Of a DNA stretch of 5,072 nucleotides, positions 1-4,301 are shown piece by piece (position 1 is the first letter of the stretch; every line of letters begins with the position of its first letter). The position numbers and the translations under genes are program-made. The notes below the pieces were generated by a model. It was not told the DNA's origin. It searched no databases and saw only the letters and a list, made by a program, of their open reading frames with translations. This DNA comes from Planctomycetaceae bacterium (GTDB lineage Bacteria > Planctomycetota > Planctomycetia > Pirellulales > Thermoguttaceae), in assembly GCA_031283825.1 (NCBI GenBank), contig JAITAZ010000171.1:1-5072 (forward strand), given 5' to 3'.

Positions 1-44
1 CCCTTACCGGCTTCTACTTCAATCTCGACTTCATCTACAAACAT
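1..44 (-). CDS. obg: Obg/CgtA GTPase, N-terminal fragment cut by the window edge
   Basis: Seen: reading leftward from an ATG at 44-42, fourteen complete codons give MFVDEVEIEVEAGK, and the next codon begins GG. Known: Obg proteins start with a glycine-rich domain opening with M-F-V-D-x-V-x-I-x-V-x-A-G-x-G, and this match is nearly complete. Obg is a conserved GTPase that binds the large ribosomal subunit and acts in ribosome assembly and stress control. The rest of the gene (glycine-rich domain, G domain) lies outside the window. No Shine-Dalgarno sequence precedes the ATG. About 50 bases upstream is a copy of the motif (101-115 read leftward) that also precedes arfB. Only 14 residues are visible, but the pattern is distinctive. 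Confidence 0.8.
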   Translation of the reverse strand, partial: MFVDEVEIEVEAGK

Positions 45-127
45 AATGGAAAATAATAATTTACTAATTTATAATTTATAACTGCCGACGGAATATTACA
101 AGCTCATATTACGCACTTGCTACCCCA

Positions 128-164
128 GATCAGGTAGGCAACCTGATCGGTGATCAACCTGATC
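128..164. repeat. Cluster of CCTGATC direct and inverted repeats
   Basis: GATCAGGT (128-135) and ACCTGATC (141-148) form a perfect 8-bp inverted repeat around AGGCA. CAACCTGATC then recurs as an exact 10-bp direct repeat at 139-148 and 155-164, a 16-base period. GATC occurs four times in 37 bases (128, 145, 152, 161). The block adjoins the left arm of the larger inverted repeat. A shorter relative (GCCTACCTGTGATC, 927-940) lies in inverted orientation beyond the right arm. It could be a protein-binding site or the variable end of the repeat element; its function is unknown. Confidence 0.65.
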
Positions 165-263
165 AATAAACGCCTACGGAATAATTACAATATTTAAAAA
201 CCGTGAACGCTTACAAAAAAATAATATCGCATAATGACGGACAACTTGCGTAACAAGAGTTAT
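163..263 (+). repeat. Left arm of a ~100-bp inverted repeat flanking arfB
   Basis: This arm aligns with the reverse complement of 816-921. The first 15 bases (TCAATAAACGCCTAC, 163-177) are identical to the inverse of 907-921. The first ~63 bases are about 90% identical by hand alignment, with two one-base gaps. The match continues through TCGCATA to a final block at 247-263 (TGCGTAACAAGAGTTAT) that differs by one base from the inverse of 816-832. Between them is a short stretch with a gap of several bases. The arm contains the motifs GAATAATTACAA (179-190) and TGAACGCTTAC (204-214), which recur elsewhere in the window. Confidence 0.85.
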
Positions 264-294
264 TAAATCGAAATTTAATTTTTAAAAATATTCT

Positions 295-319
295 CTCTGT
301 GAACTCTGTGTTCTCTGTG
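295..319 (+). repeat. Three CTCTGTG units at 9-bp spacing
   Basis: CTCTGTG occurs at 295-301, 304-310 and 313-319, exactly nine bases apart, and is followed by GTTAATAAAAAAA. From memory, similar strings (CTCTGTG...CTCTGTGGTTAA) turn up in non-coding DNA of many unrelated bacteria as a dispersed repeat. I cannot verify that here. It has no apparent reading frame. Confidence 0.7.
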
Positions 320-356
320 GTTAATAAAAAAACGAGTTTTTATAATTTCCCCAGTT

Positions 357-378
357 GTAATATTCAGTGGAATATTAC
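357..378. repeat. Perfect 9-bp hairpin just past the arfB stop
   Basis: GTAATATTC (357-365) and GAATATTAC (370-378) are perfect inverted copies around a four-base loop. The hairpin ends six bases beyond the arfB stop codon in the direction of transcription, so it could protect or end the arfB messenger. No run of T follows on the minus strand and the stem is mostly A/T, so it is not a standard intrinsic terminator. GTAATATTCAGTGG (357-370) also recurs with one inserted base as the inverse of 3908-3922, which suggests it belongs to a dispersed repeat. Confidence 0.5.
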
Positions 379-384
379 CAGTTT

Positions 385-789
385 TTAAATTGGTTTACGG
401 TTTTGTTTTTTCAATGAATTTTTTGTTTTGCAGTTTAGCCGACGTTCTATCGAATTTTTGGTTGGCTTGGTTGGAATACGTTTTTTCGGCGTTTTGACAA
501 TATCCTTTATTATCTGGACAAACTTGTCAATACAATCAGCTTTGTTTTTTATTGCGTCTCGATGCTGTTGACTTGCAATAACTATCTCGTGATTTTTAAT
601 CGACCAGTATCGTGGAAAATTACATGTCAAACGATCAATTTCTTCTTGAGATAATCGCGTTGGATTCCATCTCAAAATCGCCTTGCTCGAAACTTTATTT
701 ACATTCTGACCGCCCGGTCCCGAACTTCGCGCGTATGAAAATCTAATCTCGTCCAACGGAATCTGTAATCTGGAATTTATCTTTAACAT
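385..789 (-). CDS. arfB: ArfB-type ribosome-rescue peptidyl-tRNA hydrolase
   Basis: The protein has 134 residues; E. coli ArfB (YaeJ) has 140. Known: ArfB enters stalled ribosomes that lack a stop codon and hydrolyses the peptidyl-tRNA with a GGQ motif, while a basic C-terminal tail lies in the empty mRNA channel. Seen: the release-factor catalytic domain starts almost at residue 1. S22-S23-G24-P25-G26-G27-Q28 is followed by N29-V30-N31-K32, matching the family signature. Residues 98-134 form a lysine/arginine-rich tail with PTKPTKNSIERRL, typical of ArfB. No stop-codon recognition domain is present, so this is not RF1 or RF2. The ATG at 789-787 gives the normal start of the domain. No Shine-Dalgarno sequence is visible. 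The gene stands alone between the arms of an inverted repeat, and the right arm supplies a TATAAT 24 bases upstream of the start. Confidence 0.92.
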   Translation of the reverse strand: MLKINSRLQIPLDEIRFSYARSSGPGGQNVNKVSSKAILRWNPTRLSQEEIDRLTCNFPRYWSIKNHEIVIASQQHRDAIKNKADCIDKFVQIIKDIVKTPKKRIPTKPTKNSIERRLNCKTKNSLKKQNRKPI

Positions 790-812
790 TTTGAAAACCT
801 ATTACGACTCGT

Positions 813-818
813 ATTATA
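813..818 (-). promoter_or_regulatory. Probable -10 box of arfB, inside the repeat arm
   Basis: Reading leftward, a perfect TATAAT lies at 818-813, 23 bases before the arfB ATG. The predicted transcript would have a leader of about 17 bases. The -35 region is weak: CAGACA matches TTGACA at four of six positions but at a long 19-base spacing. The box lies just inside the end of the right arm. The left arm has TATTAA at the same point, so only the right copy looks promoter-competent. Confidence 0.5.
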
Positions 819-921
819 ACTCATGTTACGCAATAGTTGTCTGGCAGCAGTATGCGAAATTGTTTTTTTGTAAACGTTCACGTTTTTAAAATATTGTAAC
901 TATTCAGTAGGCGTTTATTGA
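816..921 (-). repeat. Right arm of the inverted repeat flanking arfB
   Basis: This is the inverse of 163-263. Its outer end is the exact 15-mer GTAGGCGTTTATTGA (907-921). Inside it are TTGTAACTATTC (894-905), GTAAACGTTCA (870-880) and the reverse complement of TGCGTAACATGAGTTAT (816-832). The distance between the outermost bases of the two arms is 759 bp, with arfB as the only gene between. No transposase is present and I see no matching short target duplication outside the arms. Confidence 0.85.
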
Positions 922-967
922 CGGTCGCCTACCTGTGATCGATGAACGCCTATTATTGAATAGGTAC
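907..967. repeat. Hairpin cluster between arfB and the SWIM gene
   Basis: GTAGGC (907-912) and GCCTAC (927-932) are inverted copies with a 14-base loop. CCTATT (949-954) and AATAGG (959-964) form a second hairpin with a four-base loop. The second lies 25 bases past the stop codon of the SWIM gene in its direction of transcription. It has no T-run, so it would be at best a weak terminator. GCCTACCTGTGATC (927-940) extends the similarity to the left spacer, where GATCAGGTAGGC (128-139) is the inverted counterpart. Confidence 0.55.
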
Positions 968-988
968 GAATTTTCATGCGAGAACAGT

Positions 989-2407
989 TTAAAATGTTAC
1001 AAGCGAATAAAATTTATTTTCAGCAATAACTGAAAGCGGCTTTAATTGACGACCATCCCATTCGCCGAAAATTTTTACCGGCTCTCCATACGAAATTGCT
1101 AACATTTTCCAATAATCGCCCTTAACAAGAGGTAAAATATAACGTCCATCCTGAATTGTCCAACTATCGTCAGGATTTTTCGGCGGACAAACTACCGTAT
1201 CGCCAAACCACGCCGGAATAATCTCAAACCAAGGCTGAAACGATAACCGCTCCGCTTGATTGTCCAGAAAATTCGTAATCGATAACGCAATATTATTCGT
1301 TACAAAAAATCCTTTTAATAATTCTTTTGCCGCTTTTTCTGTCGGCAACACGATTGTCTTGTCATCAAGAAACTTTCCCCGCAACCGACCAGTTCCCGAC
1401 CAAAAAACCGCTTCCGCATCTATAATCGAACCCGGAATATACGTCTCCGCAAAACTCGCCGACTTCCCCGACGCCTTTGTCCACTTGCTAACCGCAAATT
1501 GAAGATACAAAAGAAAACGTCCAGACTGAATTCCATAAAACCAATTTCGCTGCATCTGAATTTTCGTATTAAATTCGTAAGATTGTCCAATCAATAACCA
1601 CAGATCGCGAACTTTCTCGCCTATCTCTGACAAGGCTTTTTGATCTACAGTCCAACCGATCTGTTGACGAATTTCATCTTGTAAATTTTTTTCCAGATTG
1701 TCAATTTTACGATACGCTTCGACAAGTAACGCCAGTCCGCCTAGTTCTCCCAAAACTCGCTCGTGCCAATTTTTGCCGTTGCCCGCAAGCTCGGCAATCC
1801 GATGAATCTTCGACGCAAGCCCCGGCGCTTGAGCGTCAACGAGTCGTTTTGACTGATCGTTCCAAAACGAAAACGGCTTGCGATCAATATCGGCGATACC
1901 TATTCGAATAATGTCTTGCAACCAAGTTTCTAACTGTTCTACTCCGGCGTTGACGCGATTTTTTCGCTCTTCAATTCGTTTCAATTGTGCTTTTGCGTCA
2001 ACTTTTTTAGACGTACTCTCGGATTCAGACTTTTCCGATTTTTTAGAATTTTCAGACTTTTCAGACTTCTTTTGTGTTCTGTCGTCTCTTTCTGAAAGCC
2101 ATTGAGTAATCCAATCCGGCTCGGCAACTTGAGGAACAGACGATGAATTATTATCGGCAAGAAGCAATAAACCAAGAACATGTTTGCAAGGAAGTTTACG
2201 ACTCGGACAAGAGCAACGATATCCAAACTCTCGTAAATCAACTCGAATTTGATAAGGCGATTTCCCGCTGCCTTGACATTCTCCCCAAACAGCTCTATCA
2301 GATTGACCGCAATTCTGCCACCGACCAGACAAAGACAAACTACGTCCCGCATCAAAAGATGAAGAATCTGGAGCTATCGATTTAATTTGATCAGCCGTCA
2401 ATTTCAT
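989..2407 (-). CDS. SWIM zinc-finger protein, function unknown
   Basis: The protein has 472 residues. Seen: the N-terminal region contains GRSLSLSGRWQNCG, AVWGECQGSGKSPY and then the SWIM zinc site C65-x-C67-(6)-C74-x-H76 within YRCSCPSRKLPCKH, where SWIM means CxC...CxH. Residues 110-135 are a low-complexity K/S/E linker. After it comes a long, probably helical part (140-290) and a C-terminal domain ending with VKIFGEW (444-450). Known: this domain order is that of a bacterial SWIM family often encoded beside a MoxR-type AAA ATPase, a von Willebrand A protein and other uncharacterised proteins. The zinc site is thought to bind DNA or protein. Here none of those partners is adjacent. The ATG at 2407-2405 begins MKLTADQI, the usual family start. 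No Shine-Dalgarno sequence is evident. The family assignment is firm; the biochemical role is unknown. Confidence 0.88.
   Translation of the reverse strand: MKLTADQIKSIAPDSSSFDAGRSLSLSGRWQNCGQSDRAVWGECQGSGKSPYQIRVDLREFGYRCSCPSRKLPCKHVLGLLLLADNNSSSVPQVAEPDWITQWLSERDDRTQKKSEKSENSKKSEKSESESTSKKVDAKAQLKRIEERKNRVNAGVEQLETWLQDIIRIGIADIDRKPFSFWNDQSKRLVDAQAPGLASKIHRIAELAGNGKNWHERVLGELGGLALLVEAYRKIDNLEKNLQDEIRQQIGWTVDQKALSEIGEKVRDLWLLIGQSYEFNTKIQMQRNWFYGIQSGRFLLYLQFAVSKWTKASGKSASFAETYIPGSIIDAEAVFWSGTGRLRGKFLDDKTIVLPTEKAAKELLKGFFVTNNIALSITNFLDNQAERLSFQPWFEIIPAWFGDTVVCPPKNPDDSWTIQDGRYILPLVKGDYWKMLAISYGEPVKIFGEWDGRQLKPLSVIAENKFYSLVTF
2022..2066 (-). repeat. Degenerate 9-bp tandem repeat coding for the K/S/E linker
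   Basis: Five 9-base units lie in register: GATTCAGAC (2022-2030), TTTTCCGAT, TTTTTAGAA, then TTTTCAGAC twice exactly (2049-2057 and 2058-2066). Read on the minus strand they code for repeated lysine, serine and glutamate triplets in the linker of the SWIM protein. Units are multiples of three, so gain or loss would change linker length without breaking the frame. Confidence 0.7.
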
Positions 2408-2460
2408 AAAGAATATTAGTTATAGTTGTATTTTGTTATAGGTAGAATTTTGAGTTGAGT

Positions 2461-2625
2461 CTTTTGAGCCGCTTAATAGTTGATTTGAAACTATCATGTC
2501 CTCTTTGTCCCATTAAAAAAATATAGTTTTTGGTTGTCGGTTTAAATGAGAATAAAAGCCAAAAATATTTGTAAGGGAACATCGGGGACGCGATAGTTTC
2601 AAATTTGCAGTTGAGCGACTCCAAA
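2461..2625. repeat. Long imperfect hairpin (arms ~50 nt)
   Basis: The core ATTTGAAACTATC (2483-2495) is an exact inverted match to 2592-2604. The similarity extends outward to 2461/2625 and inward to about 2511/2576, giving about 39 matches in 53 aligned positions by hand. A second stem lies inside: AAATAT plus TTTTGG (2519-2533, with a three-base bulge) against 2559-2570. The whole unit can therefore fold into one long stem. About six of the mismatches would be G:U pairs in an RNA copied from the plus strand. It could be a small non-autonomous mobile repeat or a structured RNA. A short minus-strand reading frame through it (2624-2436) is explained by the repeat. Confidence 0.6.
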
Positions 2626-2782
2626 GATAAAACAAGTTTTCACTCTGACATATTACGAAAAATTTTAATTGTTTATGTTTGAAATTTCGATAAAGTAATT
2701 TCCGCTACGATTCTGTTACATATTAAATAAATTTCCAATTGTTGCAAGAGCTGTTATACTTTATTGATTGTAATTGGTTTTT

Positions 2783-2862
2783 TTGTAATCATTCAGTATT
2801 GATATATGCGGAGCTTTGACCATTAAAAAAACCGCAATAAAATTTGTTACTGAATAATTGTC
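2783..2862. repeat. Palindromic element upstream of cobA
   Basis: ATTCAGTA (2791-2798) and TACTGAAT (2848-2855) are exact inverted copies. Nearer the centre TGCGG (2807-2811) pairs with CCGCA (2832-2836). The outer parts carry repeat-family motifs: TTGTAATCATTC (2783-2794), and a CAATAAA...TACTGAATAATTG block (2835-2860) that resembles the arm inside the arfB-flanking repeat (CAATAAACGCC-TACTGAATAGTT on the minus strand). The loop contains the -35 box of the probable cobA promoter. Confidence 0.55.
2816..2843 (+). promoter_or_regulatory. Probable cobA promoter
   Basis: TTGACC (2816-2821, five of six matches to the -35 consensus) is followed after 16 bases by TAAAAT (2838-2843, five of six matches to the -10 consensus). 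Transcription would begin near 2850 and give a leader of about 43 bases before the cobA ATG. The promoter lies across the palindromic element, so the same inverted repeat could act as an operator. This is inference from sequence only. Confidence 0.45.
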
Positions 2863-2892
2863 AACATTCACATTTATTTTCATTCGATAAAA

Positions 2893-3621
2893 ATGGACGA
2901 ATCACAAAGCGGCATGGTTTATCTTGTCGGCGCGGGACCGGGCGATCCGGATCTTTTAACGATTAAAGCTTTGCGTTACATTTCAACGGCAGATTTGATA
3001 TTGTACGATTATCTTGTTGACAATCGTATTTTGTCGTTTGCTCGAAAAGACGCCGAATTAGTCTCTTTGGGAGAACCCTATACAGGTCGGAAATTAAAAC
3101 AAGTCGAAGTAAACGAACAAATGATAATCGCGGCTCGCTCTGGTCGTATTGTCGTTAGATTAAAAGGAGGAGATCCGCATATATTCGGACGGCTAAACGA
3201 AGAAACAACAGCATTGTCTAAAGCAAATATAAAATATGAAGTTGTTCCGGGTATTACTTCGGCGGCGGCGGCGGCGCAAGTCGCAGGAATTTCTTTGACA
3301 GATAGACGCAACGCCAGTGCCATAGCTTTAATTACAGGACATCTCGCACACGAACACGACCCAACTCTGCCCGCCCTAGATTTCAAAAAATTCGCTGATT
3401 TTCAAGGAACGCTGATTTTCTACATGGGCGTAGTTACCGCTAAACTTTGGAGCAACGCTCTACTCGATGGAGGAATGTCAAAAAATACAAATGTCTTGAT
3501 AATTCAAAACGCTACCCTACCAGATCAAAAAATCATAAAAACAACACTAATTAACGCCGAAAAAAAAATCAAAGAAGAAAATGTAAAAAGTCCAGCAATA
3601 ATAATTGTCGGCAACACGTAA
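2893..3621 (+). CDS. cobA: Uroporphyrinogen-III C-methyltransferase (SUMT)
   Basis: The protein has 242 residues, slightly short for a stand-alone SUMT (about 250-280). Known: it transfers two methyl groups from S-adenosylmethionine to uroporphyrinogen III to make precorrin-2, the branch point to siroheme and cobalamin; it is cytosolic. Seen: V9-YLVGAGPGDP is the N-terminal SAM/substrate loop. VRLKGGDPHIFGR (88-100) contains the core GGDP (92-95). VVPGITSAAAA (117-127), GISLTDRR (132-139) and YMGV (177-180) follow in family order, and PAIIIVG (234-240) forms the normal last strand. Odd points: GRLNEE replaces the usual GRGGEE, and the protein ends two residues after IIIVG. There is no fused HemD or siroheme-synthase domain. 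Codons 124-128 are five GCG in a row. The ATG at 2893 is chosen over the internal ATG at 2914; neither has a Shine-Dalgarno sequence. Confidence 0.93.
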   Translation: MDESQSGMVYLVGAGPGDPDLLTIKALRYISTADLILYDYLVDNRILSFARKDAELVSLGEPYTGRKLKQVEVNEQMIIAARSGRIVVRLKGGDPHIFGRLNEETTALSKANIKYEVVPGITSAAAAAQVAGISLTDRRNASAIALITGHLAHEHDPTLPALDFKKFADFQGTLIFYMGVVTAKLWSNALLDGGMSKNTNVLIIQNATLPDQKIIKTTLINAEKKIKEENVKSPAIIIVGNT

Positions 3622-3627
3622 AATTTA

Positions 3628-3750
3628 GGTAACCGTTCACGGTTTAAAATTCGGAATTAAAGGATTTTTGTAACCGTTCATGTACAAGAGAAAAAATCCT
3701 ACGCCCTGAAAGGGCAACGGATTTTTTGCCCGTGCGTGTGAACGGTTACC
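3628..3750. repeat. Repeat block with three GTAACCGTTCA copies
   Basis: GGTAACCGTTCAC (3628-3640) and GTGAACGGTTACC (3738-3750) are exact 13-bp inverted ends of a 123-bp block. A third copy, GTAACCGTTCA, lies inside at 3670-3680. Related copies with one changed base are in the two arms around arfB (204-214 inverted, 870-880), and there the match extends to GTAAGCGTTCACGGTTT against 3629-3645. Exact inverted ends and internal hairpins make this look like a palindromic repeat unit of the REP or MITE sort. No transposase is in view. Confidence 0.7.
3691..3727. terminator. Probable bidirectional terminator after cobA
   Basis: AAAAAATCC (3691-3699) pairs with GGATTTTTT (3719-3727). Inside, GCCCT (3703-3707) pairs with AGGGC (3711-3715) around a GAA loop, with a three-base internal loop between the two stems. 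The result is a G/C-rich tip on an A/T stem that ends in six T on either strand, the form of an intrinsic terminator usable from both sides. It begins 70 bases past the cobA stop codon. Because it lies within the repeat block it may equally be a structural part of that element. Confidence 0.5.
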
Positions 3751-4006
3751 GTTATTTTGTAGGATATTTTGTTTGGGTTATACCAATTTTTAAGCTTAAC
3801 AAAGCACTCGTATGATTTTCAGCGACACAAGAGAGTAAAAGTCAGCTTTTCAAGAAGTAAGCCGACGGCTCTAACCAAAAATTCAAGTGTGAATAGTTTA
3901 AAAATTTCCACTGATATATTACTAATTTTGTATTTTTTATGCTTTCCGGAAAATTCTGAAAAAATTATTTTTTGTCAAAATTGCTATTGTGCGATTTTTG
4001 AAAACT

Positions 4007-4015
4007 TGCTATAAT
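4007..4015 (+). promoter_or_regulatory. Extended -10 promoter
   Basis: TGCTATAAT (4007-4015) is a perfect extended -10 element. The possible -35, TTGTGC (3987-3992), has only TTG in common with the consensus but lies at the ideal 17-base distance. Start of transcription would be near 4022. The next confident start codon is at 4298, so the transcript would carry about 275 bases of leader. This is the best promoter candidate for the membrane protein gene. Confidence 0.5.
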
Positions 4016-4106
4016 TCCTCCGCATTTGATGAGAATAATAAAATTAACACGATTTATCGTTACAAAAATTCAAACGCAAAAAAAATAATTTTACGATAAC
4101 AAATTT

Positions 4107-4301
4107 TTGTCAAACAAAATACAAAAAAATATTTCTGATAATCACAGAAATTTCATATTTACAAGAAATCGGAATAACATTGCCAAAAGAAATTTTGCAA
4201 AATTTCAAAATTTTTTGAAAATTAAAGAAAAACAAAAGCAATCGTCTGTAGAAAAGATTTCTAATTATAAAAATTTATATTTGACTAATTTTAACAAATG
4301 A
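4107..4301 (+). CDS. Doubtful small basic ORF overlapping the membrane gene start
   Basis: A 64-residue frame starts at TTG (4107-4109). It contains no other methionine, and its stop TGA (4299-4301) overlaps the next gene's ATG as ATGA. In favour: that overlap is the classic arrangement for translational coupling, and an extended -10 promoter lies 90 bases upstream. Against: the start is TTG without a Shine-Dalgarno sequence, and the product is dominated by K, N, I and F as expected from random AT-rich DNA. It shows no recognisable motif, and the frame crosses two palindromes (4189-4220). I do not recognise it. It is recorded because the overlap may matter. Confidence 0.22.
   Translation: MSNKIQKNISDNHRNFIFTRNRNNIAKRNFAKFQNFLKIKEKQKQSSVEKISNYKNLYLTNFNK
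4189..4220. repeat. Two overlapping A/T palindromes
   Basis: GAAATTTTGCAAAATTTC (4189-4206) is a perfect 18-bp palindrome. It overlaps TTTCAAAA-TT-TTTTGAAA (4203-4220), an 8-bp inverted repeat with a two-base loop, so the two hairpins cannot form at once. Chance is plausible in such AT-rich DNA, but the position in the leader of the membrane gene makes an operator possible. Confidence 0.4.

Larger units (their letters stand above)
45..384. other. Repeat-filled spacer between obg and arfB
   Basis: This 340-base stretch has no credible gene. From left to right it holds an AT-rich obg leader (45-80), a motif copy at 83-115, the CCTGATC cluster (128-164), the left arm of the arfB-flanking inverted repeat (163-263), a CTCTGTG tandem repeat (295-319) and a small hairpin next to the arfB stop codon (357-378). 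The obg promoter must lie here. TATAAA-like sequences on the minus strand around 66-80 are possible -10 boxes, but the region is too AT-rich to choose one. Confidence 0.7.
2408..2892. other. Divergent spacer between the SWIM gene and cobA
   Basis: This 485-base region separates two genes transcribed away from each other and must hold both promoters. It contains a long imperfect inverted repeat (2461-2625) and a palindromic element around the likely cobA promoter (2783-2862). For the SWIM gene, two TATAAC boxes on the minus strand (around 2418-2440) are possible -10 elements, without clear -35 boxes. I see no gene between 2640 and 2780; that part is plain AT-rich sequence with an isolated TATACT at 2755-2760. 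Confidence 0.6.
3622..4297. other. Long spacer between cobA and the membrane protein gene
   Basis: This 676-base stretch holds no confident gene. It contains a repeat/terminator block (3628-3750), an AT-rich part with a short palindrome AGCCG-A-CGGCT (3860-3870), an extended -10 promoter ending at 4015, and a doubtful small reading frame (4107-4301). A reading frame at 3769-4014 has only a TTG start, no recognisable domain and a composition expected by chance. I do not call it. Confidence 0.6.

Noticed and set aside
155..929. Target-site duplication outside the arfB-flanking arms
   Set aside because: Bases just outside the arms (CAACCTGA on the left, CGGTCGCC on the right) do not match, so a standard transposon insertion is not supported.
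1260..2385. Reading frames opposite or out of frame within the SWIM gene (1260-1502, 1878-2105 and 2143-2385 on plus; 2355-1981 on minus)
   Set aside because: They lie wholly inside a well-supported gene with conserved motifs, and their products show no recognisable domain.
2436..2624. 62-codon minus-strand frame upstream of the SWIM gene
   Set aside because: It has a TTG start and no ribosome-binding site, and coincides with the long imperfect inverted repeat, which explains it better.
3164..3171. AAGGAGGA, a Shine-Dalgarno-like string
   Set aside because: It codes for the conserved K-G-G-D of SUMT and no start codon follows at a useful distance.
3078..3386. Minus-strand frame inside cobA
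   Set aside because: It is the reverse of conserved SUMT coding sequence, and its product has no family motif.
3769..4014. 81-codon plus-strand frame after cobA
   Set aside because: It has a TTG start, no domain and a composition typical of random AT-rich DNA. Its end overlaps the extended -10 promoter.
4026..4032. TTGATGAG resembling part of a hammerhead ribozyme core
   Set aside because: The matching GAAA segment and the flanking helices cannot be found.
4055..4110. Inverted pairs TATCGT/ACGATA and ACAAAAATT/AATTTTTGT in the leader before 4107
   Set aside because: They are short, nearly all A/T and incompatible with one another, so chance is enough to explain them.
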